From: Paenibacillaceae bacterium | GTDB lineage: Bacteria; Bacillota; Bacilli; Paenibacillales; NBRC-103111 | Direction: 5' to 3' | Assembly (NCBI GenBank): GCA_029256185.1 | Contig: JAQSYI010000023.1 | Location: 38,312-102,311 of the forward strand | Length of the DNA stretch: 64,000 nt | Shown: one piece after another, positions 42,517 to 51,174 of the stretch | Layout: the number at the start of each line of letters is the position of its first letter | How positions within the stretch are numbered: the stretch's first letter is position 1 | The notes under the pieces: generated by a model | What the model saw: the letters and a program-made list of their open reading frames with translations, nothing else | Database searches by the model: none | Told to the model about the DNA's origin: nothing | Program-made: the position numbers and the translations under genes

Positions 42517-43608
42517 CTACACGCCCACTGAGAATAGATACCCTGTACTATACTTGCCGCAGCCATCAAGAAATACTTCCGCAGTCCAGTATTTTTCCGG
42601 GTACGGAATATTAATGCCATTGCCGAGGATAATATTGCGGGTGACATCGTACATCGCATCGCAGTCGTAACCCTCGCGGGAATGCATGGCTGCCATGTCG
42701 CCGGAGAACGTTGCGAACGCGAAGTGGGAATAGTAAGGCGGCCCCGCCTCATGAACATCGTGCGTCACAAAGTCAAACGCGAGAAATCCGTCAGGCACAG
42801 GAGTATCCGCTTTCATGAACCGCCCCCACACACCGTGCCACGGGCCAACATCCACACCTAGCCCGTAATGGTGCATAAACAAAACATCATAGTCAAAGCC
42901 GGATTTATGCTCATCCATGGCGTCCAAGATGCGGAAAAGTTTCTTGCGGGCCTCCATATTGCCCAAGTCCTCGCCTTCCCGCCCGATAAAGCGCATGGCG
43001 GGCATTTTTTTGTATTCAAAGCTGTCCACTTTGAAGCCCTTTTGTTGCCTCTCAACCAAAGCCGGCATAAACAGCGCCCACTGTACCCCGGCATCGCTGT
43101 TCTTCAAGCAATTGATATATCCAAATGAATCTACACTATCGGTACCAGCAGGACCTGTTTTATTCCCTGCAATTTGCTCCCGTATGCCGCGCTCCCGCAT
43201 GGCAGAAAAGTCAGCGAATACCTTGGCTACCGCTTCCTGCAGCCGCTTGTCATGAACCGCCCCCGACAGCTCATCATCAAAACGGTCTAACGCCTTGAAC
43301 ACCGCTGCGTTAACCGCGGCAGACGGCTCTAATTGTGACAAGTACGCCCGAAGCCGTGCGTTCTGTTCTTTAAATCGCGCAAGCACGCCCTGGATCAAAA
43401 TTTGCTCGTTTTCGGCGAGTTTATCGTCACTCCATTGTGAATCGTCTTGCACCCATTCGGTCAACGCGTCAAAAACGCCCGGATTTTTCCCTCTTGCTTT
43501 AGCCGCCCAGCCAACAACCCTTTTGTATTTCTCGGCATCGGTCAGTTCCTCGCTCTTCTGCCTCTCGATGTCGCTCCAATAAAACTCGTCAATCAGTTTG
43601 CGTGACAT
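42517..43608 (-). CDS. GyrI-like small-molecule-binding protein
   Basis: About 363 residues. The N-terminal half is helical and charged. The C-terminal part (MPAMRFIGREGEDLGNMEAR, then VGPWHGVWGRFMKADTP and FSGDMAAMHSREGYDCDAMY) looks like a GyrI/AraC effector-binding domain. Such proteins bind hydrophobic drugs or other ligands. ATG 43608 has GGAGG seven bases before it. It precedes the TipAS regulator on the same strand, a context fitting drug sensing. Family assignment is tentative. Confidence 0.6.
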   Translation of the reverse strand: MSRKLIDEFYWSDIERQKSEELTDAEKYKRVVGWAAKARGKNPGVFDALTEWVQDDSQWSDDKLAENEQILIQGVLARFKEQNARLRAYLSQLEPSAAVNAAVFKALDRFDDELSGAVHDKRLQEAVAKVFADFSAMRERGIREQIAGNKTGPAGTDSVDSFGYINCLKNSDAGVQWALFMPALVERQQKGFKVDSFEYKKMPAMRFIGREGEDLGNMEARKKLFRILDAMDEHKSGFDYDVLFMHHYGLGVDVGPWHGVWGRFMKADTPVPDGFLAFDFVTHDVHEAGPPYYSHFAFATFSGDMAAMHSREGYDCDAMYDVTRNIILGNGINIPYPEKYWTAEVFLDGCGKYSTGYLFSVGV

Positions 43609-43650
43609 ATCCAATCCTCCATGAATATATACGTTAATTGTTCAACCCTC

Positions 43651-44568
43651 TCATCCAATAATCAGTTGATAGTAGGCAGCAGTCTGGTTATATTCGAAGC
43701 CGCAGGAAATCAGAGCCCTGCAGGAAGGCAGGTTTTCTTCCTCCGGTTGAACGACAATCTCTTTGGCCTGTGTCTCTTCACGGATCCGGTCAACCAGCAT
43801 TTGAATGATCCTTTTGCCATAGCCTTTATGCAGATACGCTTCCTCACCGATTAAATAATCCACACTATACGTTTGACCGGGAGTCTGCACAGAGTACCAA
43901 TCCTCACCGGCACTATAACAATCATAGTACTGGCAAAAGCCAATCGGCCGCCCCTCGTCCATCACGATAAAATGATGAATGAACGCAAAACTGCCGTTTC
44001 TCTGTTTGATCTCGTCCATCCATGCCCCGGGATCATCGTACCAATGCAGGATATACGGCTTATGAAGCCATACATCCATTAGCGCTATATCTGCTTCCTC
44101 TATATTTCTCAAATGCAACCTTCTATCACACATGCCTATGCTTCTTCTAAAAACCGCTTCGCCGCCAATTACCTGCTCCGTGGAAACGAATCCAACTTTC
44201 TCATATAATCTTCTGGCCGTTATATTCTCAGGCTCAATGCTTAAGAAAACCTCCGTAAAACCATGTTGCTCTATTAAATCAATAAGTCTCTTCAGAGCGG
44301 CTTGGCCATACCCTCTGCCTTGGTAGTTTTCGTCGATCATCAGCCTGGAGATCCACATTTTCCGGTCATCAGCATCAATGCCATACATGGCAAACCCGAC
44401 CATTGTGTCTCCCGCATAAATGCAAAGCGGATACCAGTCCTTCTCAACCTTGGATTGAGCAAGGGATATAACGTTCGGCGCTACAAAACCTTGCTGTTCG
44501 GCGGATGGTTTTAATTGGATACACTCCCGCAAATTATCCCTGGTTACTTGTCGTAGTGAAACTTCCAT
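43651..44568 (-). CDS. Double GNAT acetyltransferase
   Basis: A 305-residue fusion. First GNAT (1-150) resembles BltD/SpeG-type spermidine acetyltransferases (CIQLKPSAEQQGFVAPNVIS; acetyl-CoA loop MIDENYQGRGYGQAALKRLI). Second GNAT (about 155-305) resembles AAC(6')-like acetyltransferases (PIGFCQYYDCYSAGEDWYSV; LIGEEAYLHKGYGKRIIQML). The two are separate proteins in most relatives, so the fusion is notable. Substrates are inferred. GGGAGGTG precedes the ATG. Confidence 0.8.
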   Translation of the reverse strand: MEVSLRQVTRDNLRECIQLKPSAEQQGFVAPNVISLAQSKVEKDWYPLCIYAGDTMVGFAMYGIDADDRKMWISRLMIDENYQGRGYGQAALKRLIDLIEQHGFTEVFLSIEPENITARRLYEKVGFVSTEQVIGGEAVFRRSIGMCDRRLHLRNIEEADIALMDVWLHKPYILHWYDDPGAWMDEIKQRNGSFAFIHHFIVMDEGRPIGFCQYYDCYSAGEDWYSVQTPGQTYSVDYLIGEEAYLHKGYGKRIIQMLVDRIREETQAKEIVVQPEEENLPSCRALISCGFEYNQTAAYYQLIIG

Positions 44569-44591
44569 GATGGAAACACCTCCCGTTAAAA

Positions 44592-44607
44592 TGCCCGGCG
44601 CCGGGCA
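44592..44607. repeat. Perfect 16-bp palindrome
   Basis: TGCCCGGCGCCGGGCA lies in the gene-free stretch between the GNAT gene and comM. It could be a small operator or part of a hairpin. The following 260 bases to comM are open in the comM frame but contain no recognisable protein. Confidence 0.5.
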
Positions 44608-44864
44608 CTCTCAAGGTGAAGTCTACCAAATCTTCAACAAAAATCAAGTGTGAATTTTCGCTGCACAACGGAACACCTTTTGCAGGAAGCAAGGTCATGC
44701 CAGCCGTCTATAACGATTTCGTTGTTTCCTCCATTTACACCCGCTCTATCTTGCGGTATGATAAGCCCTATACGGTTGTGATGGAAGCACCTCCCGCCGA
44801 AATTGAAGATGCTGTGCCTGGTTTGGGCGCAGGATTGACGATCTCATGGAGGTGTTTTTTTGAT

Positions 44865-46511
44865 ATGTACGGCAAGCTGATGAGTGCGTGTCTGGCTGGA
44901 ATTGAGGGAGTGCTGGTGGAGGTGGAGACGGATATCAGCAATGGTCTGCCCTACTTCCAGGTGGTTGGTCTGCCCGACAGCGCTATCCGGGAATCTACCG
45001 AGCGGGTGCGGGCGGCGGTCAAGAACTGCGGGTTTATGTTTCCCATGGAGCGGATTACGGTGAATCTGGCTCCTGCAGACGTTCGTAAAGAGGGATCTGC
45101 TTTTGATTTGGCGATAGCCACAGGCATTCTGGCTGCCAGCAAACAAATTGCCGCAGCGGACGGGGAGAACTTCCTGTGGATTGGCGAACTGGCGTTGGAC
45201 GGCACGCTCCGTCCTGTTACGGGAGTGCTGTCCATGGTGCATCAGGCTTATCTGCAGGGCATCAGGCGGGTGGTCTTGCCTCCGGAGAATGCCCGGGAGG
45301 CGCGGCTTGTGGGCGGTATGGAGATTCATGTGGTGCGGTCGCTGAGGGACTTGACGCTCGCAGGGGGAGCGGGAGTTCCTTATACTCCGGAAGCGGAGCA
45401 GCGTATGGATATTGTCTTGGGGCCGGAGGAGTACGGCAAGGACGGCGCCACCCAAGGAGGAGTCAGCGGAGCGCCCCTCAGCCGGGACAGCATCCAGAAC
45501 AAGGACGGCATCCAAGACCGGCACGGCAGCGGCAACGATGACGCCGCTGAGGACTACGCCGACGTATGCGGGCAGCACCAGGCCAAGCGGGCCTTGATGA
45601 TTGCAGCCGCAGGACTGCACAATCTCTTGTTCATCGGACCGCCGGGTACGGGCAAGACCATGCTGGTGCGGCGGCTGCCTACGATTCTGCCCGACATGAG
45701 CGATGAGGAGGCGTTGGAGGTGACCAAGGTGTACAGTGTGGCGGGCAAGCTGAAGGACCGGGGACAGCTGGTGCGCAAACGCCCGTTCCGCTCGCCGCAT
45801 CACACGGTTTCCGCCGCCGGTCTCATCGGCGGCGGCTCGATCCCGAAGCCGGGAGAAGCAAGCCTGGCCCACCGGGGCGTCCTGTTCTTAGACGAGCTGC
45901 CGGAATTCGGCCGCATCTCCCTGGAGGTGCTGCGTCAGCCCATGGAGGACCGGATGGTGACCATTGGCCGGGCGCGGGCCGTCTATACGTTTCCAGCCCA
46001 ATTTTTGCTGGCTGGTGCCATGAATCCATGCCCCTGCGGATTTTTTGGATCTGAATCCCTTTTAACCCCCTGTACCTGCAGCCCGCTCAAAATGACCCAA
46101 TACCGCTCCCGCCTGTCCGGTCCCCTTCTTGACCGCATTGATCTGCATGTGGAGGTGCCCCGGACCCGCTACAGCGAGCTGCTCCCTGGGGAAGACCAGC
46201 TATCGTCTGCAGAGATGAAGGCGCTGGTGCTGGCGGCACGGAAGCTTCAGGAGGAGCGTTATGCAGGGACACCATACCGTTACAACGGGGAATTGAATGG
46301 CCGGGCGCTCCGCAAGTTCTGCAAGCCCTTGCCGGAGGCGGCCGCCTTGCTTGCTGCCGCCTTCGAGAATCTGAATTTGAGCGTCCGGGCCCACGACCGG
46401 GTACTGAAGCTGGCGCGGACCATCGCCGATCTGGAGGGGGCTTTGGAGATTGGAGCAGATCATGTGGCAGAAGCGATTCAGTACCGCAATCTCGATAAGC
46501 AGCAGAGATGA
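44865..46511 (+). CDS. comM: YifB/ComM family Mg-chelatase-like ATPase
   Basis: About 548 residues with an N-terminal Lon-substrate-like region (SACLAGIEGVLVEVETDISN; GLPDSAIRESTERVRAAV), an AAA+ core with Walker A FIGPPGTGKTMLVRRLPTIL, HRGVLFLDELPEF, and the Cys-rich insert MNPCPCGFFG plus the ending helical lid. In other bacteria ComM aids branch migration during transformation. There is no DNA-helicase second copy. GGAGGTG precedes ATG 44865; the frame extends 83 codons upstream without homology. It is the first plus-strand gene after the accessory block. Confidence 0.94.
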   Translation: MYGKLMSACLAGIEGVLVEVETDISNGLPYFQVVGLPDSAIRESTERVRAAVKNCGFMFPMERITVNLAPADVRKEGSAFDLAIATGILAASKQIAAADGENFLWIGELALDGTLRPVTGVLSMVHQAYLQGIRRVVLPPENAREARLVGGMEIHVVRSLRDLTLAGGAGVPYTPEAEQRMDIVLGPEEYGKDGATQGGVSGAPLSRDSIQNKDGIQDRHGSGNDDAAEDYADVCGQHQAKRALMIAAAGLHNLLFIGPPGTGKTMLVRRLPTILPDMSDEEALEVTKVYSVAGKLKDRGQLVRKRPFRSPHHTVSAAGLIGGGSIPKPGEASLAHRGVLFLDELPEFGRISLEVLRQPMEDRMVTIGRARAVYTFPAQFLLAGAMNPCPCGFFGSESLLTPCTCSPLKMTQYRSRLSGPLLDRIDLHVEVPRTRYSELLPGEDQLSSAEMKALVLAARKLQEERYAGTPYRYNGELNGRALRKFCKPLPEAAALLAAAFENLNLSVRAHDRVLKLARTIADLEGALEIGADHVAEAIQYRNLDKQQR

Positions 46512-46559
46512 TTCTCTCAAATTTTTGCAGGACACTTCTATATTATGGTAGATTCTATA

Positions 46560-46568
46560 TGGTATAAT
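46560..46568 (+). promoter_or_regulatory. Extended -10 promoter of the DUF4062 operon
   Basis: TG-G-TATAAT is a perfect extended -10, about 90 bases upstream of the DUF4062 start and just after comM. The -35 is weak, so the two genes downstream probably have their own low-level or activated promoter. Confidence 0.6.
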
Positions 46569-46656
46569 CATTATATACAGATGGAAACTTTAGCCAGATC
46601 CATTACCCGGTTCCTCCATTCAGAAGGGGAGGGACGAGAAGTGCGAGAGGTGATTC

Positions 46657-47826
46657 ATGCCAACACAGCTGTTTTTAAGCTCTGTCTCCAAGGGGCTGGA
46701 GGAAATCCGCCTGCAGGTGGGCAGCTTTCTTAACTCCTTGGGCCATGAAGCAGTCTTGTTCGAGTATACGGCTTTTGCGAAGAATCAGGACAAGCAGATG
46801 GTCCATACCTGCCTGAAGGCAGTCGGCGATTGTCAGATCTATATCCTGCTCATCGGTCATGAGGTCGGCTATGTGGTGGCTGAGGCGGAGAAGAGCATCA
46901 CCCATCTGGAGCTGCGAAAAGCGATTGCCTGCAACAAGACGGTCTATGTTTTTGTCGATCAATATATCAAGGACATCTATCTGAGGGAGTATCTGCGGAT
47001 CTTCCGGTCCTTGCGCGAGCAGGAGCCTCATGTGTCTCACGGAACCCTGCCGTCCACCGATGAAGTATTAGCCCGGTTGGGCTCCATTTCCATCCCGAGG
47101 AAGGTATTCGAAATTCTGAATGACGCCTATCAGGTGGTGCCTTGGATATTCGGATTCAAGAGTGCGGAGGATATCATTCAGACCTTAAGAAGTGAATTAA
47201 GCGCCTCATTAAAGGCATATATTGATCTCAAAAACAAAAAACAGATTCATTCCATCAACGATGTTATTGTCGCGGCGGACCGGTTTAGGCAAAACAACCT
47301 TTTTCTGGAAAGCTTCTTCCCGCTTGTGTCAGAGATTACGATCTCGGATTATAATGAAGTATTAAGGAAGGTCCAGAGCCATCTCAAAGGCGGAACCATC
47401 TATTATGATGAAGGATACGATATTGTCTCCGAACTGGTCACCCTGGGAAACAGCAACGGCTCCTCCCTGTACCGGTTCGACGGCGGGTCCAAGCTGAATT
47501 TGATCGGAAGATCGGGACTGGCCAGCGGACGGCATGACCCCATCGGGTTGAATGATCCGGAGCTGTTCGCAGCTGTGACGTTCAAGGATGCTCTGGCCGG
47601 CAGCCAGCCGGGAATAAAGCTCCAATCCTCGGAAATTTTTATTACCGATGAGCAAATTTATTTGTGCCATGTTTTCGGCGATTATGTTTTTACCGTCCAT
47701 TTCCCCATCGAGGAGCTTCATGTGGAGGGGGCGTTCATGGAGGAGCAGGCGGATGTTCTCTACAAGGGTTTATTGAGTTTGAAGGCCAACAGTGATATTA
47801 TTAAATTATTCAGCTTTTGTCTCTAA
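46657..47826 (+). CDS. DUF4062-domain protein
   Basis: A 389-residue soluble protein. The N-terminal domain (LFLSSVSKGLEEIRLQVGSF; YILLIGHEVGYVVAEAEKSI; LELRKAIACNKTVYVFVDQY) matches the DUF4062 flavodoxin/TIR-like fold, which occurs as a signalling module in defence STAND ATPases. The middle is helical (175-245), and the end (about 250-389) has an unassigned mixed domain. It has no ATPase or other effector here. AGAGGTG precedes the ATG. It is 21 bases upstream of a ribbon-helix-helix-like gene. Confidence 0.75.
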   Translation: MPTQLFLSSVSKGLEEIRLQVGSFLNSLGHEAVLFEYTAFAKNQDKQMVHTCLKAVGDCQIYILLIGHEVGYVVAEAEKSITHLELRKAIACNKTVYVFVDQYIKDIYLREYLRIFRSLREQEPHVSHGTLPSTDEVLARLGSISIPRKVFEILNDAYQVVPWIFGFKSAEDIIQTLRSELSASLKAYIDLKNKKQIHSINDVIVAADRFRQNNLFLESFFPLVSEITISDYNEVLRKVQSHLKGGTIYYDEGYDIVSELVTLGNSNGSSLYRFDGGSKLNLIGRSGLASGRHDPIGLNDPELFAAVTFKDALAGSQPGIKLQSSEIFITDEQIYLCHVFGDYVFTVHFPIEELHVEGAFMEEQADVLYKGLLSLKANSDIIKLFSFCL

Positions 47827-47846
47827 ATACGGGAGGAGGATGACTT

Positions 47847-48059
47847 ATGTCGGTTGCAAAAGCGAAGCGGTTGCGGGTGACCACCACCATTGATGATGTA
47901 GCCAAGGAACAGAGTCTTAAGCTTCTCCAAGCGTCCAAGGGTTTATCCTCGCTGGGAATTGCAGGGGCGTGGGTAATTCGGGAGGCTTCAGCCGGAAGGC
48001 TGTTGGGACAGTCGTATGTTCCTACGTCCACCTTTAAGGGGATCAGACGGGATAAATAA
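47847..48059 (+). CDS. Small ribbon-helix-helix-like protein
   Basis: A 70-residue basic protein. The order RLRVTTTIDDVAKEQSLKLL then KGLSSLGIAGAWVIREASAG matches strand-helix-turn-helix of MetJ/Arc-type regulators; the tail LLGQSYVPTSTFKGI is Thr/Ser-rich. It follows the DUF4062 gene by 20 bases with GGAGGAGG before the ATG, and a terminator follows. The pair looks like an effector with a DNA-binding partner or regulator; I cannot show a toxin-antitoxin role. Confidence 0.6.
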   Translation: MSVAKAKRLRVTTTIDDVAKEQSLKLLQASKGLSSLGIAGAWVIREASAGRLLGQSYVPTSTFKGIRRDK

Positions 48060-48093
48060 TAATGGTTGGTTAAGCATACATCTGGAATTCACC

Positions 48094-48116
48094 GGAGAGC
48101 GCAAGCTCTCCTTTTT
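48094..48116 (+). terminator. Terminator of the DUF4062 operon
   Basis: GGAGAGC (48094-48100), GCAA loop, GCTCTCC (48105-48111), then TTTTT. It ends the two-gene operon 35 bases after the last stop. Confidence 0.9.
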
Positions 48117-48231
48117 ACTTTTTCAGTTTCCTCTTGTTCAAAACGGCTGTTGGGGCACCGCGGGAGCCGACAGCTTGTATTTGCCGGCTGTGGCGGAACC
48201 GCGGCTGCCCCAGTAGTCAGTCACAGCCTGT

Positions 48232-48639
48232 TTAGAAGGCTCCCGCAATATGCTTCAGAACCGGGGCTGCCGCTCCCCCATATTGTCCTTCGGCCGTAAC
48301 GGCAATTACATCGAAGCGGCAAGGTAATCCATGCTTTCTCGCGGCATGAAGGTATATTTGGGCCGTCTCGCGGACTTGCCGCTGCTTGCGGAGATCCACG
48401 GATTCTTCTGCCGTACCGAATCTGCCTCCTGGCCGTCTGGTCCGGACCTCTACGAATACGATGGTTTCTCCGTCCTGTGCAATAATGTCGATCTCTCCGC
48501 TTCTTGCTCTCCAATTCCGCTCCATTATAGTTAGGCCGCTGCCGGAAAGATAGGCGGCGGCCCGTTCCTCTCCCCACTGCCCCAGAGCCTTGCGCCCATC
48601 CTTGGCGGGACTGCGCTCCGGATTATCAGATTGACTCAT
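48232..48639 (-). CDS. yraN: UPF0102 endonuclease-like protein YraN
   Basis: About 135 residues with LGQWGEERAAAYLSGSGLTI and the Holliday-junction-resolvase-like metal site ARSGEIDIIAQDGETIVFVE. It is a PD-(D/E)xK-type fold (E-D-E-V residues in order). The chromosomal role is not firmly known. ATG 48639 lies in AAGGAGGGCCGAGGATG and overlaps the previous stop by four bases; a frame start six codons earlier is less likely. Confidence 0.93.
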   Translation of the reverse strand: MSQSDNPERSPAKDGRKALGQWGEERAAAYLSGSGLTIMERNWRARSGEIDIIAQDGETIVFVEVRTRRPGGRFGTAEESVDLRKQRQVRETAQIYLHAARKHGLPCRFDVIAVTAEGQYGGAAAPVLKHIAGAF

Positions 48640-48953
48640 CCTCGGCCCTCCTTCCATTCCTTCGCCTTGCGGTCGGAACGGTACACGAAGGACAGTATTT
48701 CCGCTACCAATTGGTACAGCTCGCCTGGAATTTCCTGCTCAATATCCAACTTGGACAGCACCTCCACCAAAGAAGCGTCCTCCTGGACGGGTACTCCCGA
48801 CTCCTTGGCCAAATTGAGAATGGATTCGGCCACCTGGCCTTTTCCTTTGGCTACCACAACCGGAGCCTTGCTTTTGTTGGGAGCATACTTGAGAGCTACG
48901 GCCTTCTTGACGGCAATGCGGTCAGGCTCTTGCTCTTTCTTGGACGGGGTCAT
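48636..48953 (-). CDS. FlhB C-terminal-like protein (EscU/YscU family)
   Basis: A 105-residue soluble protein resembling the cytosolic half of FlhB: AVALKYAPNKSKAPVVVAKG, LAKESGVPVQEDASLVEVLS and PGELYQLVAEILSFVYR. The NPTH self-cleavage motif of real FlhB is replaced by KYAPN, so it is unlikely to self-cleave. Bacillus has the equivalent (YlqH). The start overlaps the stop of the upstream ylqG-like gene by four bases. It probably works with that FliK-like protein. Confidence 0.88.
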   Translation of the reverse strand: MTPSKKEQEPDRIAVKKAVALKYAPNKSKAPVVVAKGKGQVAESILNLAKESGVPVQEDASLVEVLSKLDIEQEIPGELYQLVAEILSFVYRSDRKAKEWKEGRG

Positions 48954-50935
48954 ACGCGCAGGTCCACCCCTTTGTAGGGCTTGGTGTGGTAGAGACTGGC
49001 GGCGGCAGCTCTGGCCGCTGTCATCTCTCCTGTCCCTGATGCATCCTGGCCAACGGATTGGTTAGGGACAGAGACAGGCTCGGGATATGGCCCTACCTTC
49101 AGGGACAGGAATTGATAGCCGATTTTCTCCAGACCCGCCTTGATCTCCTCCCGGTGCTCCTCCAGCAGCTCACCGACGGCAGGGAAATCGTTATGAACCC
49201 GCAGGCCCACAATTCTGTCCGTCACCTGGACGTCGATCAAGGTCATGCCCAATGTCTTCATATCCAGGTCGAAGACCAGATGGCAATTGGTAGCATCAAG
49301 CTCTCCCTTGCTTCCCTTGCGGGATTGGATATGGATGGCGGCTGTCTGGCTGCCTTGGCTGTTCATCAGCGGCAGCATCAGGGTCATGTGGGAGAACATC
49401 CCCGTCCGGTCAGGCGTCAAGAGCAGCTGCTGCCCGGTCAGCTGCTGGGTCAGTTGCTGGGCGCCTTCGCGGATAGCGGCAGGCGCCTCGTCTGAGGCGG
49501 ACAGCGAAAGGAGCAAACCCTTGAGCGTGTCCGTTGCCTGGGCGGGGTCCGCATCCGCAGGCGGAGCCCCGGTTGGGGCGGCGGGCGGCGGCGTGTCGCC
49601 GCCTGGCGCCTTGCTTGGCAGCAGCGGCTCCGGGAGGCCGCTGCGGTCATGGGGGCGTGCGAGCTGCTGCTCGTGCTCCACGCCCAGGGCTTTGAGGAGC
49701 CGGCCGATCCACGGGGACGGCTCTTGCTCTGCAGCGGCGCTTGGCGCCAAGGCTCCCCGGGCAGCATCGCCGGTGTGTGCGGCTTCTGCCGCGTTGTCAC
49801 GGGCTGCCGCTCCAGACGCCGGCTGCCCCCCTTGCCGCGATACAGCCTCGCCTGCCGGCATGCTGCCTGCCTCGGCTCCGCCTCCCGCCTGCGTGCCGCC
49901 CCAGCCGCCCCCTGCGTCACGGCCCGCCGCCTGCCGCGGCTCTCCGGCTCCGCTTGCCTGCGCTGCGCTCCCGGCACCTGCGCCCGCGGCCAACGAGCCG
50001 CCTGGCCCATCAGTGCCGCCGCGGACTCCCGCCGCTGCATCACCGCGGCCCGGCGCATCGCCCGCTGCCGCTTGCTGGTGCAGGGCCGCGGCCCCGCCTC
50101 CCTGCACCGTTGCGGCTCCCGGCGCCGCACCTCCCGCCTGCGCTCCGCGCCCGGCGCCTGCGGCCTCGCCGCCGCTCGCGCTCCCGCCCGCACCGGCGCT
50201 GCCCGCCTGCGGCGCTCCTGACCCTGCGCTCCCCGGCTGCGCCGGTCCGGCCAGCGGCGCAGCCAGGTGCGGCAGCTCCGCCAGCGCCAGCCGCACCTGG
50301 CCCATCAGCGCCCGCGCAGAACCAGACTCAGCGCCCTCCGGCATTGCCGCCAGCGCCTTGCCCAGCAGATCCCCGAACGCCTGCAGCGACTTGTCCAGAG
50401 GGTTGCCGAACAGAGCCCGGTGCAAGGAGGCCACGGTCTCTTGCGTAACCGGCAGCCCCCGCTTCACCGCAAGAGTTGCCGCCTCACGCCACTGCGCCTC
50501 ATCCGCTCCCGCGGGCATTCTGGCAGCAATATCTCCATAAGATTTTACCGTTTCCTTGGTTAACGGGGCTTGAGCCTGATGCAGCTCCAGCAACGCTCTG
50601 CGATTGCCCGCAGTGTCCTTCAGGTCGAAGCCCTTCAGCAGATCCGGCAAGGAACGCTCGGCGATCTGCACCCCCGATGTTTCCAGCGGCTTCAATACCA
50701 CCTGGCCGGAAACAGACTCCGGCTGCACCTGCAGCAAAGTCGCCTGCCCCTGTGCCAGAGGGGCTTCCAGCCGGGCCCGTACCTGTACTCCGCCAATGTT
50801 TACAAGAGCGTCCTGCTCCGCTAACATCTGAAGCACTACCCCCCGTACTACCTGGCCTACCTTCAGCTCCAGTGATTTGGCGTCTGAGACATGGAGGTCT
50901 CCAATTACACTGCGGATCAATTGACCGATGTTCAC
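48950..50935 (-). CDS. YlqG-like FliK-related protein with GC-rich insert
   Basis: About 661 residues. The N-terminus (VNIGQLIRSVIGDLHVSDAK; VGQVVRGVVLQMLAEQDALV) and the end (HIQSRKGSKGELDATNCHLV; DFPAVGELLEEHREEIKAGL) fit the YlqG/FliK-type family. Between about residues 230 and 430 lies a Gly/Ala/Ala/Gly-rich stretch with very high GC that is unlike its surroundings. The start is GTG 50935 after GGAGG. Together with the FlhB-like gene next to it this could be a second hook-length-control-type pair, an inference. Confidence 0.82.
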   Translation of the reverse strand: MNIGQLIRSVIGDLHVSDAKSLELKVGQVVRGVVLQMLAEQDALVNIGGVQVRARLEAPLAQGQATLLQVQPESVSGQVVLKPLETSGVQIAERSLPDLLKGFDLKDTAGNRRALLELHQAQAPLTKETVKSYGDIAARMPAGADEAQWREAATLAVKRGLPVTQETVASLHRALFGNPLDKSLQAFGDLLGKALAAMPEGAESGSARALMGQVRLALAELPHLAAPLAGPAQPGSAGSGAPQAGSAGAGGSASGGEAAGAGRGAQAGGAAPGAATVQGGGAAALHQQAAAGDAPGRGDAAAGVRGGTDGPGGSLAAGAGAGSAAQASGAGEPRQAAGRDAGGGWGGTQAGGGAEAGSMPAGEAVSRQGGQPASGAAARDNAAEAAHTGDAARGALAPSAAAEQEPSPWIGRLLKALGVEHEQQLARPHDRSGLPEPLLPSKAPGGDTPPPAAPTGAPPADADPAQATDTLKGLLLSLSASDEAPAAIREGAQQLTQQLTGQQLLLTPDRTGMFSHMTLMLPLMNSQGSQTAAIHIQSRKGSKGELDATNCHLVFDLDMKTLGMTLIDVQVTDRIVGLRVHNDFPAVGELLEEHREEIKAGLEKIGYQFLSLKVGPYPEPVSVPNQSVGQDASGTGEMTAARAAAASLYHTKPYKGVDLRV

Positions 50936-51174
50936 CCTTGTTCTCCTCCCCTCAGATACCGTCTGCTCCGGCTGCTTTCCTTGGACCTTTTTGAATAACC
51001 TTATATTAACTATATATATCGACAGCCAGACTCTCAATAATAAGCAGTTGCACAGATAGTTTACCCGATTGCTCCACGATTGACCAGCCCCCTGCCAACA
51101 TTCACCGGCTCTGTCCTGCTCGTGTTTGGGTTCCCTTTTTCCACCAACAGCCCTTTTATGGATTCACCGCCGGT

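Noticed and set aside
44616..44864. 83-codon N-terminal extension of comM
   Set aside because: The comM family starts at the internal ATG with GGAGGTG; the extension has no homology or signal.
49245..50540. Plus-strand ORF of 431 codons opposite the ylqG-like gene
   Set aside because: The GC-rich Gly/Ala insert creates open frames on all strands; the protein is low complexity and without a start signal.
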